Position numbers and translations under genes: made by a program. This document shows, in pieces, positions 23,640 to 36,429 of a stretch of DNA of 64,000 nucleotides. A model generated the notes under the pieces. It was given only the letters and a program-made list of their open reading frames with translations. It made no database searches and was not told where the DNA came from. Origin of the DNA: Orychophragmus violaceus (Eukaryota > Streptophyta > Magnoliopsida > Brassicales > Brassicaceae). Where the stretch lies: NCBI GenBank assembly GCA_030180135.1, contig CM058237.1, positions 104,919,904 to 104,983,903 on the forward strand, read 5' to 3'. Position 1 is the first letter of the stretch. The number at the start of each line of letters is the position of its first letter.

Positions 23640-24350
23640 TACTACTTTATGAGTAATTAATTTGCCAAAGATTTGCAGAGACACCATAACACATATGGGT
23701 TACTCTACTTGTATAATTATTGCCGGTATAACATTTTTGAATGTCTTATACAAATTTAAAAATATAAAATATGCTCTTTTCATATACACTATAAAATGGT
23801 TAAATTCCATTAGCCGTTAAGAAGAAAAGAAAAACAACAATAAAATAAATATTTTTGTATAAAAAACAATAAAATAATTATATATTACTGAAATTGGCTT
23901 TTTGTATTTTTAGCCACAAAATCATTCATTAAATTTAAATAGTCGAGTTTTCCAATCATATTTGTTTGATTTGATAAAGAAACCATTTCATTTAATCACT
24001 TATATGATATGGTAGACCATAATAACTCTTATCACTTTTAATTTCGAAAAACTTCCTCAGCAGTAACAACTAATACCATAATAATCAATAATATGTGATA
24101 TGTAATTTCAGTGTTCTAATATTACTTCTCTTTTTTCAAAGCATTTCAATAGGTTTCGGCTTTAAACTTCATTTGATATTGATTCTCTAAAGTATCCTCA
24201 CTTGTTTCTGGATGCATATCATTTGTTTCAAAGTTCATCCATGATATCTTTAAAGTATCCTCACTTAACTCATGTCTGTTTTTTTAAAATAAAACAAAAA
24301 TCCAAAAATATTTTGACACCTTTAAAATAATCCAACATGGATTTGAAAAA
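23640..24350. other. Intergenic, nothing recognised
   Basis: AT-rich sequence left of a LINE insertion, with no supported feature. Confidence 0.5.
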
Positions 24351-24362
24351 AAGTAGAACTTG

Positions 24363-25575
24363 TTTTGTTTTTTTTGTTTTTTTTTTTCCTAACAGCTCAT
24401 CTTTATTCCATCTTAACTTCTCCCTCAAGGGAGACACCTTTTACAAATGCAGCATATGGAAATGAAGACAGAGTTCTAAGTACCAAAATATAACAAGCAT
24501 ACTATCTTAATAATAATAATAGGACTAGAAACTCGAGTGAATCAAGATAATGTAGATATTAGTCGATCTGGATGAAGTTGAACCAGTTGGATTGTAGACT
24601 TTCCCTTGAAGCAGTAGAAGTAATTGTAGCAGACGAATCAATTGTCCGACGGATGGATGTCGGATCTCTGTCCAAACATAACAACTTTGCCCTCAATAAG
24701 AGGCGGACCTCCTTAATGACAACAGAGGCCATCTTCGGCGGCTTGAGATGCGGCCCAACATTCCGTTCCCGCCAGATGTAATAAGCCACAACTTTGTAAA
24801 TTAAATGAAGTATTAACTTGAGCTTCGGGGTGTGTGATGATCCACGAACCCAAACTAACACTTCTTCATGAGTTGGAGGTGGAGATAATCATGATGTTGG
24901 AAAAAGGAGTTCCACACTTCGGATGAGAAGGTGCAGGTGAAGAACAAATGTGATTTACTTTCCTGGCCTGAAGAGCATAGGAGGCAATCAGAAGGAACTT
25001 GGAGTCCCCATTTTCGCAACCTGTCTCTAGTTGGTAATCGATCACAAGCCAATATCCAGAAATGAAACGCATGCTTGGGAATTCTTCCACTAAACCACAC
25101 TGCCTTGTGCCATGGGACCAACACAGTAATAGGATTTAATGATTTCCAAGTTTTTGATGAACTGAAAATACCCGGAGTTGAAGTTAAACTGTTTTGCCAT
25201 TGGAAATAATCTTGTAAATCAGGATTGAGAACAGGCAGATTCGAAGGAAGACATTCTCTCAGGAGTTGCACTAATGGGTTCCAGCCTCTTGGGAGGTTCC
25301 ATCCCGAGCTTGACACCGCCTCAGCAACCCGAGAACCTCGAGATAAGCCAGAAACCCTCGGACCATTTGCTCCAGCCAGCTCAATAAGAGGTCCCAGCCC
25401 CGTCCAATTGTCAAACCAAAACAAAGCCTGATTCCCAGATTGAATTTGGCACGAGAGATATGATCTAGCTAAGGGCCGAAGCTTCATTAACCTCTTCCAT
25501 AGTCAGCTTCCAGTGTTTGAAAAGTCGAAAGTCTAGAAAAGGCGGTCCTTAATGAGCATCTTCTTTACCCAAGAC
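24363..25575 (-). mobile_element. LINE, 5'-truncated copy with 12 bp TSD
   Basis: The poly(A) tail appears as a T-rich run at 24363-24389. The insertion is flanked by AAGTAGAACTTG on both sides (24351-24362 and 25576-25587). Only about the last 1.2 kb of the element is present. Confidence 0.88.
24559..25487 (-). pseudogene. LINE ORF2 C-terminal fragment (zf-RVT)
   Basis: The minus frame 25487-24855 carries LFWFDNWTGLGPLIEL, the zf-RVT core (WHKAVWFSGRIPKHAFHFWI, CLLCSSGQESKSHLFFTC) and ends prematurely near 24855. The frame 24861-24559 continues the protein (VVAYYIWRERN), so there is a frameshift at about 24850. This subfamily has no RNase H domain after the knuckle, unlike the other LINEs in this window. 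Confidence 0.82.
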
Positions 25576-25587
25576 AAGTAGAACTTG

Positions 25588-26337
25588 ATCTATAAATGTA
25601 TTGAAAGTAATCAATTATGAACTCTTCATTGGCCATAATAACATTTTTTTTTTCCATTTTCTCTCTCTTTTTGTCTTCATCTTAATGCTTTTCATTCTAA
25701 TGGTATGTTATTTTACATAGAAATCAAGTACAATTTTCATCAGTTATATATATTTTTAATCAGAATTGTATCTCCAAACTTTGTTTAATTATATCTTAGT
25801 AACAATATATATTTACACTTTGTTTAAATATGTATTATAAAAATATATATGAAAATGTCTTTCCAAATTTTGTTTATACATGTATTTTTGAAAAAGTGAT
25901 TTTAAAATATTATTTTAAATTAGATGATCGAATAGTTTATGCACTGGTCATATGTATAGTGGTGTGAACTATGTAACAATAAAGAGTAACCCTTTTTTTT
26001 ACTAAGAATTATCAATCATGGATGGTCAATTCTATCTTTGTAATATGTTAGATTGATAGCAGCTTCCAGTGTAAGACATTCCAACAAACACTCATAAGGC
26101 ATGTTATGGTTAAATCTTCCATGTGTCACGACACTAATCCAAATATAAGTTTTGTTTTTTCCCGCTTACATGCGGTTTAAATAGTTGATTCAAAAGGTGA
26201 ACATGTTTGTCGTATATATGTATTATGTTTGATGCTGTACATCTTGTATTTTTGAAATCATTGTTTATTCCGAACCCATATATAGCTACAACACGATCAT
26301 AATTAGTTAAATATCAAATTATAACAAGTAGCTATGT
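25588..26337. other. Intergenic, nothing recognised
   Basis: Very AT-rich DNA between a LINE and the left end of the Tat element, with no ORF or RNA gene visible. The last bases TATGT (26333-26337) are the left TSD of the Tat element. Confidence 0.5.
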
Positions 26338-26816
26338 TGAAGCCGAATTTCAACAAAGATTAATTAGGTAATTAATTTAGATTTCAGGAATTATTTCAAA
26401 TTTTAAAATTAAAAAGGTAATAAAAAAACTCATAAAACGTAGTTGCTTTATTAATTTTAATGTTTGAAATCAATGATGATTTCTCTGTTTTGGAATTAGG
26501 ATTTAGTACGAGAATTGAAAGATGATTTTTTTTCCACACACCGTAAGTATATTTATATAAGAAGAATTATATTAATTTCCTAGATTCTCTCTAATGTAAA
26601 AATGTTAAATTCGGATATTCTTAGAATTTTTTGTTTAGAATTTTTCTTTATCTTTTTCTCTTTCTTAATATGATTAATTTATTTAATCATTTTTTTCATG
26701 CAGGTCGACATGGGCTTCACCGTGGTGGGCCGTTCTTCCTCGTTGCTAGCCTTGAGTCGACGGGCCGAACTCGTTGTTGTGTCGGGTTATAAGAGAGAGT
26801 GTTAAACCCACCTCCA
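26338..26816 (-). repeat. Tat element 3' LTR
   Basis: It matches 55465-55944 along its length (GATTAATTAGGTAATTAAT, TCTCTCTAATGT, GGGTTATAAGAGAG versus GGAATATAAGAGGG). Divergence is clearly greater than for the copia-type LTRs, so this is the oldest element of the cluster. Confidence 0.75.
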
Positions 26817-26819
26817 TTA

Positions 26820-26833
26820 GTAAGCCCCCACCC
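26820..26833 (-). other. Tat element polypurine tract
   Basis: The minus strand reads AAGGGTGGGGGCTTA just inside the LTR, the primer for plus-strand DNA synthesis; this fixes the orientation. Confidence 0.65.
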
Positions 26834-28640
26834 TTAGTTCAGCGAGGTGAGTGAAGATTGGGTCAGAGATGTTTCGGGAATTGTTCGTTGCTCGGCGCTT
26901 CAGCTAGTTCTGTATGAGTTAATCCCTCGCCGGTCGGAAATGGTAGTGTTCCATTAATTCTTTGACCGTTTTCGTACTTCGCGATTCTCCATGGTTATTC
27001 AAGGTGCCTCTTCTTTCGTTAATGAATGCTTTTGCGTGTACCTCATGCAATGAATTGTCGCGTTGCATTAATACGACTTTGGTAACTGTCATATCGCTTC
27101 GATAACCATTGCTTCCTCCATTATAAATACGACTATTTCTTTCATCTCAATTTCTTTCTTCATTTTCTTATGTTAAGAATTTTGTCCGTTCTCTTCTTCT
27201 CTTATCTTGCTTCTTTGTTTCTTCTTGGTTCCAATGTTGACATACTCTTTGTTTCTTTAAGACATGGCTCTATGCTGACATACATAATCTTTATGTTCGT
27301 GGAAGGTATTCACCGATGAGCTTATACTCTTTTTGATAAAGGGTAACTCGTCGACATATAAAAATATGTTGATTGTTACCCTCATTTGTCGCATTTAAAA
27401 AATTAAGGGTGGCGCTCAGATCCTTTGCCTTGATCGATATGATGTGTTGTTAGTTTTAGTAACATGTCGTGGTATAATCCTTCCAAGATCAATTATCTCC
27501 CGCGTAAGTTATTTTATTTTTATCATGTATTCCGTAGCTCGTCAATCTGATTTTCCTTTTTGGTTATGTCTGCAAGGCAGTTGATGGTATATTTGAGCAG
27601 GCTCGTCCTGAAAGACGTGAAACAGCTTGTGCTTTTGAGCAATTTGTGCAGTGTAGTCTGCTTGGTCACGAGATGGCCGTTTTGGTTGTTGAGGTCGACT
27701 TTTCTGATTTCTTTTCGCCACAAAAAGATTCAGTCGAGGTCTTGATTTTATCACGGTTACCATCTATGCGGATAATCTTCAAGGAAAAGAACAGTCATGA
27801 AGGTGGAGTCATCTTTCAAGAAAAGAACTCGGCTCTTTTCGGGATGAAGCTTGTCTTCACATGTTGATCTTTGGCTTCAAGTAGGGGTGGGAAAATACCC
27901 GAACCCGAAGATCCGAACCGACCCAACCCGATAAATGGTATTGAACTAAACTCGAATAGGTCCTAAAGTCATATATCTAAAGAACAACACCTGAACCGAA
28001 CAAAAAACCGAGTGGATACCTGAAATATCTGAAACATAATTATATATCTGAAATATTAGTTCTATTTAGATTTAAAATAACTAAAATATTAAAAATTACA
28101 ATTATAAATCCGAAGTTATCATTTATTTAAATATTACAATAATTGAAATACCAAAATAACTTAAATATCCTAAAATGCTTAGAATTGTCAAAATGTAACC
28201 AAAATTTATTTAACTTTTAACTATATTTTTTCAGGTTTATGTACCCAACCCAAATCCGTAAGGAACCGAACTGAACCCGGACCAAAATTCTAAAAATACC
28301 CGAATGGGTTTTATATCTCTAAACCCAAAAATCCAAACAAACCCGGAGACCCAAGCCTAGTTTCAAGGAACGAACGAACTCTTCTTTCAAAAAATCAGCT
28401 TAGTTTTCTCTTTTGTTTATAGCTTGCTTCGTAACATCTTCTCTCAAATGAATAAAACAAAGAATTTTTTTTTGTTATTTCGTTACTAATTTTTAGCTGG
28501 ATCATCTATTTACTGATGTAAAGAATTCGTTTACTGATGTAATCGATGCATCTCTTTTGGATAGTACGGTGTTGATATACCTAATCTGATGTTCCACTTC
28601 TTACAGAAGTGACTTAGCAATATCGAGGTGAATCGCTTCT
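26834..28640. other. Tat element 3' untranslated region; no gene
   Basis: Long non-coding 3' region as is usual for Tat elements. The overlapping short frames at 27523-27867 have no recognisable domain. A hAT-like MITE (27882-28359) is inserted here. Confidence 0.5.
27882..28359. mobile_element. hAT-like MITE of the ACCCGAA family
   Basis: 478 bp from TAGGGGTGGG to CCCAAGCCTA (imperfect terminal inverted repeats of the TAGGG hAT type), flanked by 8 bp duplications GCTTCAAG (27874-27881) and GTTTCAAG (28360-28367), one mismatch. Both ends consist of ACCCGAA/ACCGAACC words and the middle is AT-rich. No transposase. Confidence 0.78.
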
Positions 28641-29872
28641 CGTTATCAGTGAGGAATTAATAGGGAAATTCATGCCGAAAAATTATGTATTTCCATAGAA
28701 ACAGAGTAACGTCTCGAGCTTTGACCTCACTGTATGTTTTGGCCTCTACCCATTTAGTGAAGTAATCCATAAAGATTAGGATGTATTCATTTTTGGTATT
28801 TATGCATTGGTCCGACGATGTTCAGAGGCCACTTATGAATGGGTAGGGCGATGTTGCGGCATGTAACTGCTTCATAGGCATGTGTATGTCTGGGGCGTGC
28901 TTTTGACACTGTTGGCATTTCATGGCGTATTATACGCAATCATTTATCATTTTAGGCCAAAATAAGCCGAGTTTTTTTAATTTTAAGGGCTAACGACAGT
29001 TATCTGGCATGATTTCCTCTTGTGCCTTCATGAGTTTCTTTGATCACTTCGTTGATATCTTTCTCCTCTATGCATCGTTGCAGCATTTCGGCAGCGTTGT
29101 AACAAAAATTCAGTCTCGTAACATGATATAACGAGCTGCTTTCGCTTTGAGTATGTGAGGTGCCCATCTGCCGGCGGGTAACTCTATGTACATTTTAATC
29201 TTTGTCATCTAGTCATCTCCTTGTTCTTGGTCAGCATTGACTTGGTGTTCTATGATGTCTTAATCATGTATTTCTCTATCAATGACTTTGCAGATTTCTT
29301 GGGGACTTATACTTGGTTTTTCAAAGAAGTTCACTGGGATTGTTCGTCTCAAATGTGCATCCGATCTTGATGTTAACGCTGATAAGGCGCAGTATTTGTC
29401 GTCTTCTCATCGCAGGATCCTAGATTAAATGAATCGAGATCAATTGTTAACTGCTTTGCTTTGACGAGGTAAGTGTCCATCCTATCGTTTTTAACGTCAT
29501 ATTTTTCGTTGAATTGATTTGCGACTAGTTAAGAGTCGCACTAAGCCTTGATACGCTTTGCTCTGATGGATTGAGCAAGCCTTAGCCCAAAAATCAGGGC
29601 TTCGTACTCAACCTCTTTGTTTGAAGTTGAGAATTTTAATATGAATGACTGCTCGAGTGTTTCTTCTGTTGGCAATTCAGCCAAATTCTAATTCTCAAGT
29701 CGGATTTTATCGACAATCCATCCACGCGTGAGATCCATTTCTTTGCTTCTGAGGAATCTTCCTCGACTCAATTGGGTGGGAGTTCGACGAAAAATCTGCG
29801 AGAACTTGGGATAATGCGTTGGCGCTGGTCCATCCCTTGAATTTGATATTGTACTCGCGTAGCTTTACCGCC
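28640..29872 (-). pseudogene. Tat element RNase H to integrase remnant
   Basis: Scattered minus-strand pieces are recognisable without a continuous frame. An RNase H block lies near 29560-29640 (NKEVEYEALIFGLRLAQSIR, compare the EYEAL motif of Tat RNase H), and an integrase core near 28735-28790 (YILIFMDYFTKWVEA) is preceded by CQKHAPDIHMP. At 29872 the frame (WAVKLREYNIKFKGW) is cut by the solo LTR; its other half is at 54904. Confidence 0.7.
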
Positions 29873-30923
29873 TGAAACACCCCAACCCGGCCTTCCTAGG
29901 ACGTTGTCGATGTGTTTCCGTGGTCAGGCTGTTTCCTGGCCTAAACCTCCCTGAAATCCGTCCTATTTAAAATTTCCTCTAAGAAAAGTATTCTCGGATC
30001 TTCCTGTTGAATTCCTTATTCGTTTCTAGACTTATATCTTTCATACTTAACAATACGCATTGGAAATCCTTATCTAACCTTGATTTTGTTCCTCTAAGAA
30101 CTATCCATCCGTGAACCTCCTGAGTTTTTAATTTGTTTCCTTAAAACTCCTTTTGAGGTTCCAATCCTATCTAGCCAGTCTAACCACCTAAGTCTAAACT
30201 TAGACTGTTCAGTTCACCTATTCCATTCTAAACCATTACTTAGAACAATATTTGGTTACTTATCGTGTACCTTAGCCTTTTAGTCGAAGCCGGTATGAAG
30301 CCAGTTCCAGGACCTGCTTCCATTGTCCTTGTGCTTACTTTCATCAGCTCAGCTCATTCATTCGTCAAACCGACTAAACATATCTCCCTTGTACTTAGTC
30401 ACTCAGCCAACCATCCCCATATGACCAAGTACAAGTGAGAACTTCAGTTTCTTTCTTGGTCAGTTCACCATTCAAGTTGTATGTCTGCATCTCAATTACT
30501 CCATATGTCGCTCCAATTGAAAGTATGATACATGCATTCAAAAATACTTAAACAATCCTTGGTAATGATTAGATAAATATCCCAACAACCTAGCAAGCAT
30601 TCTATATTGCATTATGTTCCCACTCTAAATCCGATCTAAGGTTCCTCTAAACGATCTAAGCCATCTCAGAACAGTCGGCAAGTCTGAACCAATCGTAAGC
30701 ACGGATCATGCCTCGATTAGTATTCAGTCGCCAGCTGCTCGGATTTATACCGAGAGATATCGTGCACAAGCGGACCGACCGCTACCGGTTCCATCGCACC
30801 GTTGGTTCCATAGAAGAGCCAACCCACGATGATGCCCGTCGACCACTGGTACAGTCCCGTGGACTGTCCGGTAGGTTCGCTCGCGACCCGCATGCAGACC
30901 CGTTCTTACTCGACCATGGACTG

Positions 30924-31626
30924 TGAAGGAACTTGTGTGATTCTAACAGCTTACAGAATCCACAAGTTCTAAGCCTAGGATCTGGGTTTGTATAATTGAA
31001 TCCTTACCAATCTGCGTTTACCTTGTTCTGGCAGTGGAATATGGTCAGATAAACGAGATCTCTAGAGCGCCTCAGATGCTGCACCTCTACTGCAGTCCAC
31101 ACGCACAAAAACTGGAATCCGCCGGGATGCTAGTGCCGGGAATCAGATCTCCTTGGGATTTCTATGTTTCGAGAGGTGGCCGCAATCGTTCTGTCAAGAA
31201 CTTCTTTCCCAAATTCGAGCCTCGTCAATAGAATATATAGGCTTAGAGTCGACCTAATTACCCAGTAATTAAACCGGGTCAGTTTAAGTCATAATCCGAA
31301 ACATCAATTTCGGAATCGACCCTGTGTCCATCGATGCACCTAGTGTGTCGATCGACACACTTCTCAAAACTTGAATTCAATGTGTATCCAATACACATTG
31401 ACCAAATCATTTACCAATGATCAATCCCATACAAAGTGTATCCAGCTTGCTTAGGTGTGTGACCCTGTAGGTCCACATAATACTAGCAATGAGTTACCAC
31501 TCATAAGTCATAAGCGGTTTCTAGCAAAACATTATGATCGCCTAGTATTACATGGATTGTCCGATCTCGACAATACAACTATCATGCAGAGTAAGTACAA
31601 TATGATTTCAGGACATAATCCCAACA
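30924..31626 (-). repeat. Copia-type copy 2, 3' LTR
   Basis: 703 bp, TGAAGGAAC...ATCCCAACA; its partner is at 37491-38193. It contains one paired palindrome (31328 and 31349) of the kind described in the findings; in the partner LTR both palindromes are intact. Confidence 0.9.
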
Positions 31627-31799
31627 ATCTTCCACTTGTACTGGAATCATCTATTCCCATAATCCCTTTATCGCTATATCTCGATATGGCATAAGACAAG
31701 AAACTGTGTCATCCTTATTATAGCCAATATCATATTCATCGAACTCCTGATCTATACTGATAAAACAAACGACTGACAATCACCTCGTTTGAGCACGGC

Positions 31800-34780
31800 C
31801 ATGCATTTTCTCAGTATCAAATCTTCGATGGGCCCTGAGATATTTATCTCCTGTTATATAGGAGGGACAAATTCCATCTTGTTCCATCCATGTTTCTACA
31901 CACACTTCATGATACGCCTAAGCAATGCCTTTATAGCCGCCAGTTACGGAACGACGTTTGACAAGGTCAAAGCGTACCAATTCACATGCTAGAAAGCATG
32001 ATGAACTCAGGTCCAAGGACTATACTCTATAGTCGTAATGAGAACCTCTTATGACACTGATATAACTATCCTGTAGAGTTCTCATTTGCGGGTCATGTCC
32101 GATCATATGTTCACCAAAATATATTTATGTGATTGACTGCGATAATCATATCATTGACTCCATGAAACTTAGTCCAACAGTCACCTCACATGCTAGTCTC
32201 GCGCGGTTGTTAGTGTCCCATTTTAACAACCTCGACTAAGGACTATCATAATTTTATGTCTTCTTTCACTTATAGGGTTTCATGATCAAGTCCTCAACTT
32301 GATGACCTATAAAATGAACACAAAATACTTTGGGACCATTATTTAATTAACCAATAATCAAATAATGCTGATGTTAGTTTTTCATAAACATGACCATCTC
32401 ATGTTTATCTGAACATCATAACTAACATAACTCCCACTAGAATCAAGACCACGTCTTCAGATATCTAGTACCTACAACAACAGTACGAAACTCATGCTTA
32501 GGTTGTGAGAGAAGCTGCGGTGTTCTTGCTTAGAACCATTCCAACAAACCACACCGCTATTCTTTCATAAGCACTATTCTACGGTCCACTGCTTGGAGAC
32601 CTTTCCAACATATAGCGCCGCTACACAGACAAAGAGACATAACCAGGTGGGAACCGGGAATCATCTTTGTCCGTCTAACTACTCATATCAGATTCGTCAT
32701 TTTTCTCAGTTGAATAAGAACTATCCTTAGTGTTTCTCAAACACTTGAGAATATTCCTTACAACTGTCCAGTGACTTTTACCGGAACATTGGTATCTTCT
32801 CGTCATGCTTTGTGCGTCAGCTACATCAGACGAGTGCAAAATATGGCATTCATGATGGATTCTATTGCATAAGCAAAAGGAATCACACTCATAGATACTA
32901 GCTCAGCCAGTGTCCAAGACACTTCATCTTGCTAAGATTGATACTAGCTCAGCCAGTGTCAAAGACACTCCATCTTGCTAAGATTATTGCCATAAAACCT
33001 TTGGTGTGGAGCCATTCTTGGAATTAAGCACATTTGAACTGTCAAATACCTTATCACCATAAGGATTCTGACACGATCTAATTATCCTTTCCAATCCATT
33101 TCAATGGATCCTTATTCCAAGAACTTTTGCGGCTTCTCCCATGTCCATCGTTAAATTTGACTTCCGACCCAAATCTTGACAAGACTTTAGCGTCGGAACG
33201 TCGATTATGAGATTAAGTATGTTATAAACATACAGTGCGAGAATTGCAACTACGTTCCCATTAGTTTACTTGTAAACGCACGGTTTCTATACGTTCCTGA
33301 TCAAGTCAAAACCTTTGACCGTTTTAACAGAACATAGATTCCAACTCCAAGGTGTTTGCTTCAATCCAGAAATGGATCGGTGAAGCTAACATACATTCCT
33401 AGTTAATTTTCGGAGTTAGGGCTCACCTTCGCTTATTTGAATTTCGCAGGCTCGTCACTTTTCTATGATCAACAGATCACGACAATCGGTCATGAGGAAT
33501 CATCCTCGGTTTAGTGACGGATCCATTAGGATCAGCGAACTTCAGGTTCCACAGGTGTAGATCCTACAGCACTCTGTAGATCCAACCGCTGCTCTCCCTC
33601 AACAGGTTGAACAGCCTCCTGTGTTTCTCGAATTTCTTCGAGCTGTACTTTTACTCCCACTGTTCTTCTTGGAAAAACAGAGTTCCGAACAACAAAACTT
33701 TGTTCTCGGATTGGTGTAAAAGTACTAAGCCTCGGTTTCCCTAGGACAACCGGCGAAGCAGCCCTTATCAGATTTGGGTTCAAGTTTGTTTGTTGACAAC
33801 TGCCTTACACAAACCTTGCAATCCCAATTAATCAGAAAACATACTTGGAAATCACCCAGTCCACATACAATGTGGTGTCTTTCAACTGATTCTGATAGAA
33901 AACTATTTGGCGTAAACATATTCATTTTAGAGCGTATTTAAAAAGGATAATGGAAGATTCCTGTGACTCATCATTAATCGGAGCATATCTAATAAGGTCT
34001 GATTCGTTCTCTCAGAAACACCATTTATGTTTTCCAGGAGAAAAGAGCTGTGATATGACTTCACACTCACTTAGATGATCACCCAATTCTTGACTCAAGT
34101 ATTTTCCTCCGCGATCTAATCGAGGATCTCAATACTTCTGTCAAATCGGTTCTATACTTCATTTTGGAACTCCTCAAAGGATTCCTACTCGTGTCACATC
34201 AAAAGAACACAGCCATACTTACTGATGCCATCAATAAGGTAATGAAGTACTGAAGATTTCCTTTGGCATTAATGCTCATCGGGCCACATACATCAGTACG
34301 TGTAAGGCCCAATAAGCCTCGGGCCCTTTTTCTTTAGCTCTGCTAAAGAAGCCTTAGTCATTTGGCCCAGCAAGCAGAATTCATATCTCAAATGATTTAT
34401 AATCAAATGAGCCTAAAGCCCATAACAATGCAACTTCTGAATCCGCTTCACTCTATGTGGTCAAAACGACTGTGCCAAGGAAAAATCGAGTTCAAGTCAT
34501 CAGACTTAAACCGTTTGGTATTTATGTTATATTCAAGTGTATATTGGTTTAAGACATAAAACCCATTTATCAAAAGGGGTGCTACCATATAATATTTTAT
34601 TAAGATCAAAAGAACAAGACTTGTTTTTTATCATAATGAAAAACATCCAAATTTTTACAAGAAAATGAAAGACATCTCTGCTTAAAGCAGGTACATGGTA
34701 GCAATTACTTAATTCAAAAACCAAGCTTGAAAGGCTCCTACAAGTGGAGAATCTCTACGGCTCATGTAGCAACCATTGCT
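31800..34780 (-). pseudogene. Decayed copia pol region of copy 2
   Basis: No frame longer than about 85 codons. The minus frame 33783-33532 (FTPIREQ...VKVQLEEIRETQEAV) corresponds to the integrase-RT linker. The region around 33215-33250 still aligns with the RT active-site segment of copy 1 but is no longer recognisable as DD. It aligns with 7600-10400 of copy 1 over most of its length. Confidence 0.6.
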
Positions 34781-34822
34781 CCATACCAGACTCGCAGTTC
34801 CACTTGTCCTTTCCTCAACGTT

Positions 34823-35737
34823 CTACTGTTGCTTAGGCCCTGCATATTTCCAAAATATCAGTACCACAACTAGTATCCAATACATGCGTAGAACTTGAAG
34901 TAATAACACAATACCTGAAGAAGAAGTACCATACATCTCCTTCATCTCTTGTGAATCTTCCAAGAATTTTATGCAATCTCTCTTCCAACGCCCTAACTCA
35001 TCACAGTAGAAGCACTTTCTAACACCAGATGGGCCAGACTTGGGCTTATATGATGACACAAGCTTATCCTGATTCCAAATCTGGACGGCCCCGCCTCTAC
35101 CCTTGTCAACACAAGATTTCTCAAATCTTTTACCATTTTTGATGTCTTGCTCTGCTGTTTTGAGCATGCCATGCAGCTCAGTCAATGTCTTCGTCAAGTC
35201 ATTCTTGATATAGTTTTTGACAAACTTATCATAACTAGACGGCAGTGACTGCAGAATGATGTCAGTAGCCAACTCTAAGCTGACCGGACAATCCAGTTTC
35301 CCCTGGTTATCAATGTAACCCATCATTTTAATGACATGAGGACTCACTGGAGCATCCTCTGGTAGCTTGCACCCAGTGAGAGACTTCACCATCTGGAATC
35401 TCTCAACTCGTTCCAGATCCTGAAACTTCAGTTTCAGGCTGGTGATCATCTCTATTGGCGACTCCATGTTCTCGTATTGACTCTCCAAGTCCGAGTTCAT
35501 GGTAGCCAACATCAGACCACGCACATCTACCACATCAATATAATGCTTATTCCAAGCATCATATACTTCATTCGAGCGATTGGTCCCAAGCCTTTCTGGA
35601 AGAGCTTTCTCAAGGACATAGTCCTTGCTCTCCTGCTTGAGGATTAATTTTAAATTGCGATACCAATCCAGGAAATTTGATCCATTTAACTTGTCCTTCT
35701 CAAGGACGGATCGTAACGAGAAAGTAGTTTTAGACAT
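34823..35737 (-). CDS. Copia-type Gag polyprotein (UBN2/gag family)
   Basis: A single 304-residue frame starting at an ATG, not interrupted. The N-terminal part (residues about 12-35, KLNGSNFLDWYRNLKLIL) and the middle (YENMESPIEMITSLKLKFQ, LQSLPSSYDKF) are typical of the plant copia gag family, whose product assembles the particle. A zinc knuckle near residue 240 reads CFYCDELGRWKRDC; the histidine expected in CX2CX4HX4C is arginine, so RNA binding by this knuckle may be impaired. The last 25 or so residues are unlike copy 1. No protease or RT follows in frame, so any product would be Gag only. It is a transposon gene, not a host gene. Confidence 0.82.
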   Translation of the reverse strand: MSKTTFSLRSVLEKDKLNGSNFLDWYRNLKLILKQESKDYVLEKALPERLGTNRSNEVYDAWNKHYIDVVDVRGLMLATMNSDLESQYENMESPIEMITSLKLKFQDLERVERFQMVKSLTGCKLPEDAPVSPHVIKMMGYIDNQGKLDCPVSLELATDIILQSLPSSYDKFVKNYIKNDLTKTLTELHGMLKTAEQDIKNGKRFEKSCVDKGRGGAVQIWNQDKLVSSYKPKSGPSGVRKCFYCDELGRWKRDCIKFLEDSQEMKEMYGTSSSGIVLLLQVLRMYWILVVVLIFWKYAGPKQQ

Positions 35738-36429
35738 AGGCTGAAATTTTAATAAAAGAAAATTTTAGTTATGAAGCTCAGGAAATGAGAAATCTTATCT
35801 AATAAGAAAACTCGCATTATATTCAAACAATGTTTCTTCTATGAATATAATGATCCAAGACCCATTCATCACTAAAATCTGAGTGGACGACTCGCCATCA
35901 CCCAGAGTTTAGTTATCTAGGCAAGCAAACCATTGCTAATTGTACCCAGTACAACTCTTGGTCGCAAATAAGACAATCCATGTCTCATCCACTCTGACAT
36001 CTCTGGGCCCAGAACTTCTGATGGCCCAGTCAAGTAAACCAATCTCTTCAGTCTTGTGATCATTGACAGTCGCACTGCAAGTCTATCAATGACCACCTGC
36101 CTTACTCATGTAATTGCGGATACCAAGGACTCCAAGACTATCCAACAACGAAACGAGTCTTGACAGTAGACAAGATTGGGCAAGACATCAAGGTCACTTG
36201 ATATTTAGTTGAGGAAATGGAACTTTAAAAGATTAGTAATTCAATCTCTCAGGTCATGTAATTGTTGATGTCAAGCACTCCAAGACCATCAATACTATTA
36301 CCTGCCTTACTCATGTAATCGTGGATACCAAGGACTCCAAGACTATCCAACAACGAAATGAGTCTTGACAGTTGACCATATTGAAAACTAAGCTTTGATC
36401 TAACACATATCCAATGTGTATTAGATAGG

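Noticed and set aside
27523..27867. Overlapping small frames on both strands
   Set aside because: They lie in the Tat 3' untranslated region, show no domain, and overlap each other on opposite strands.
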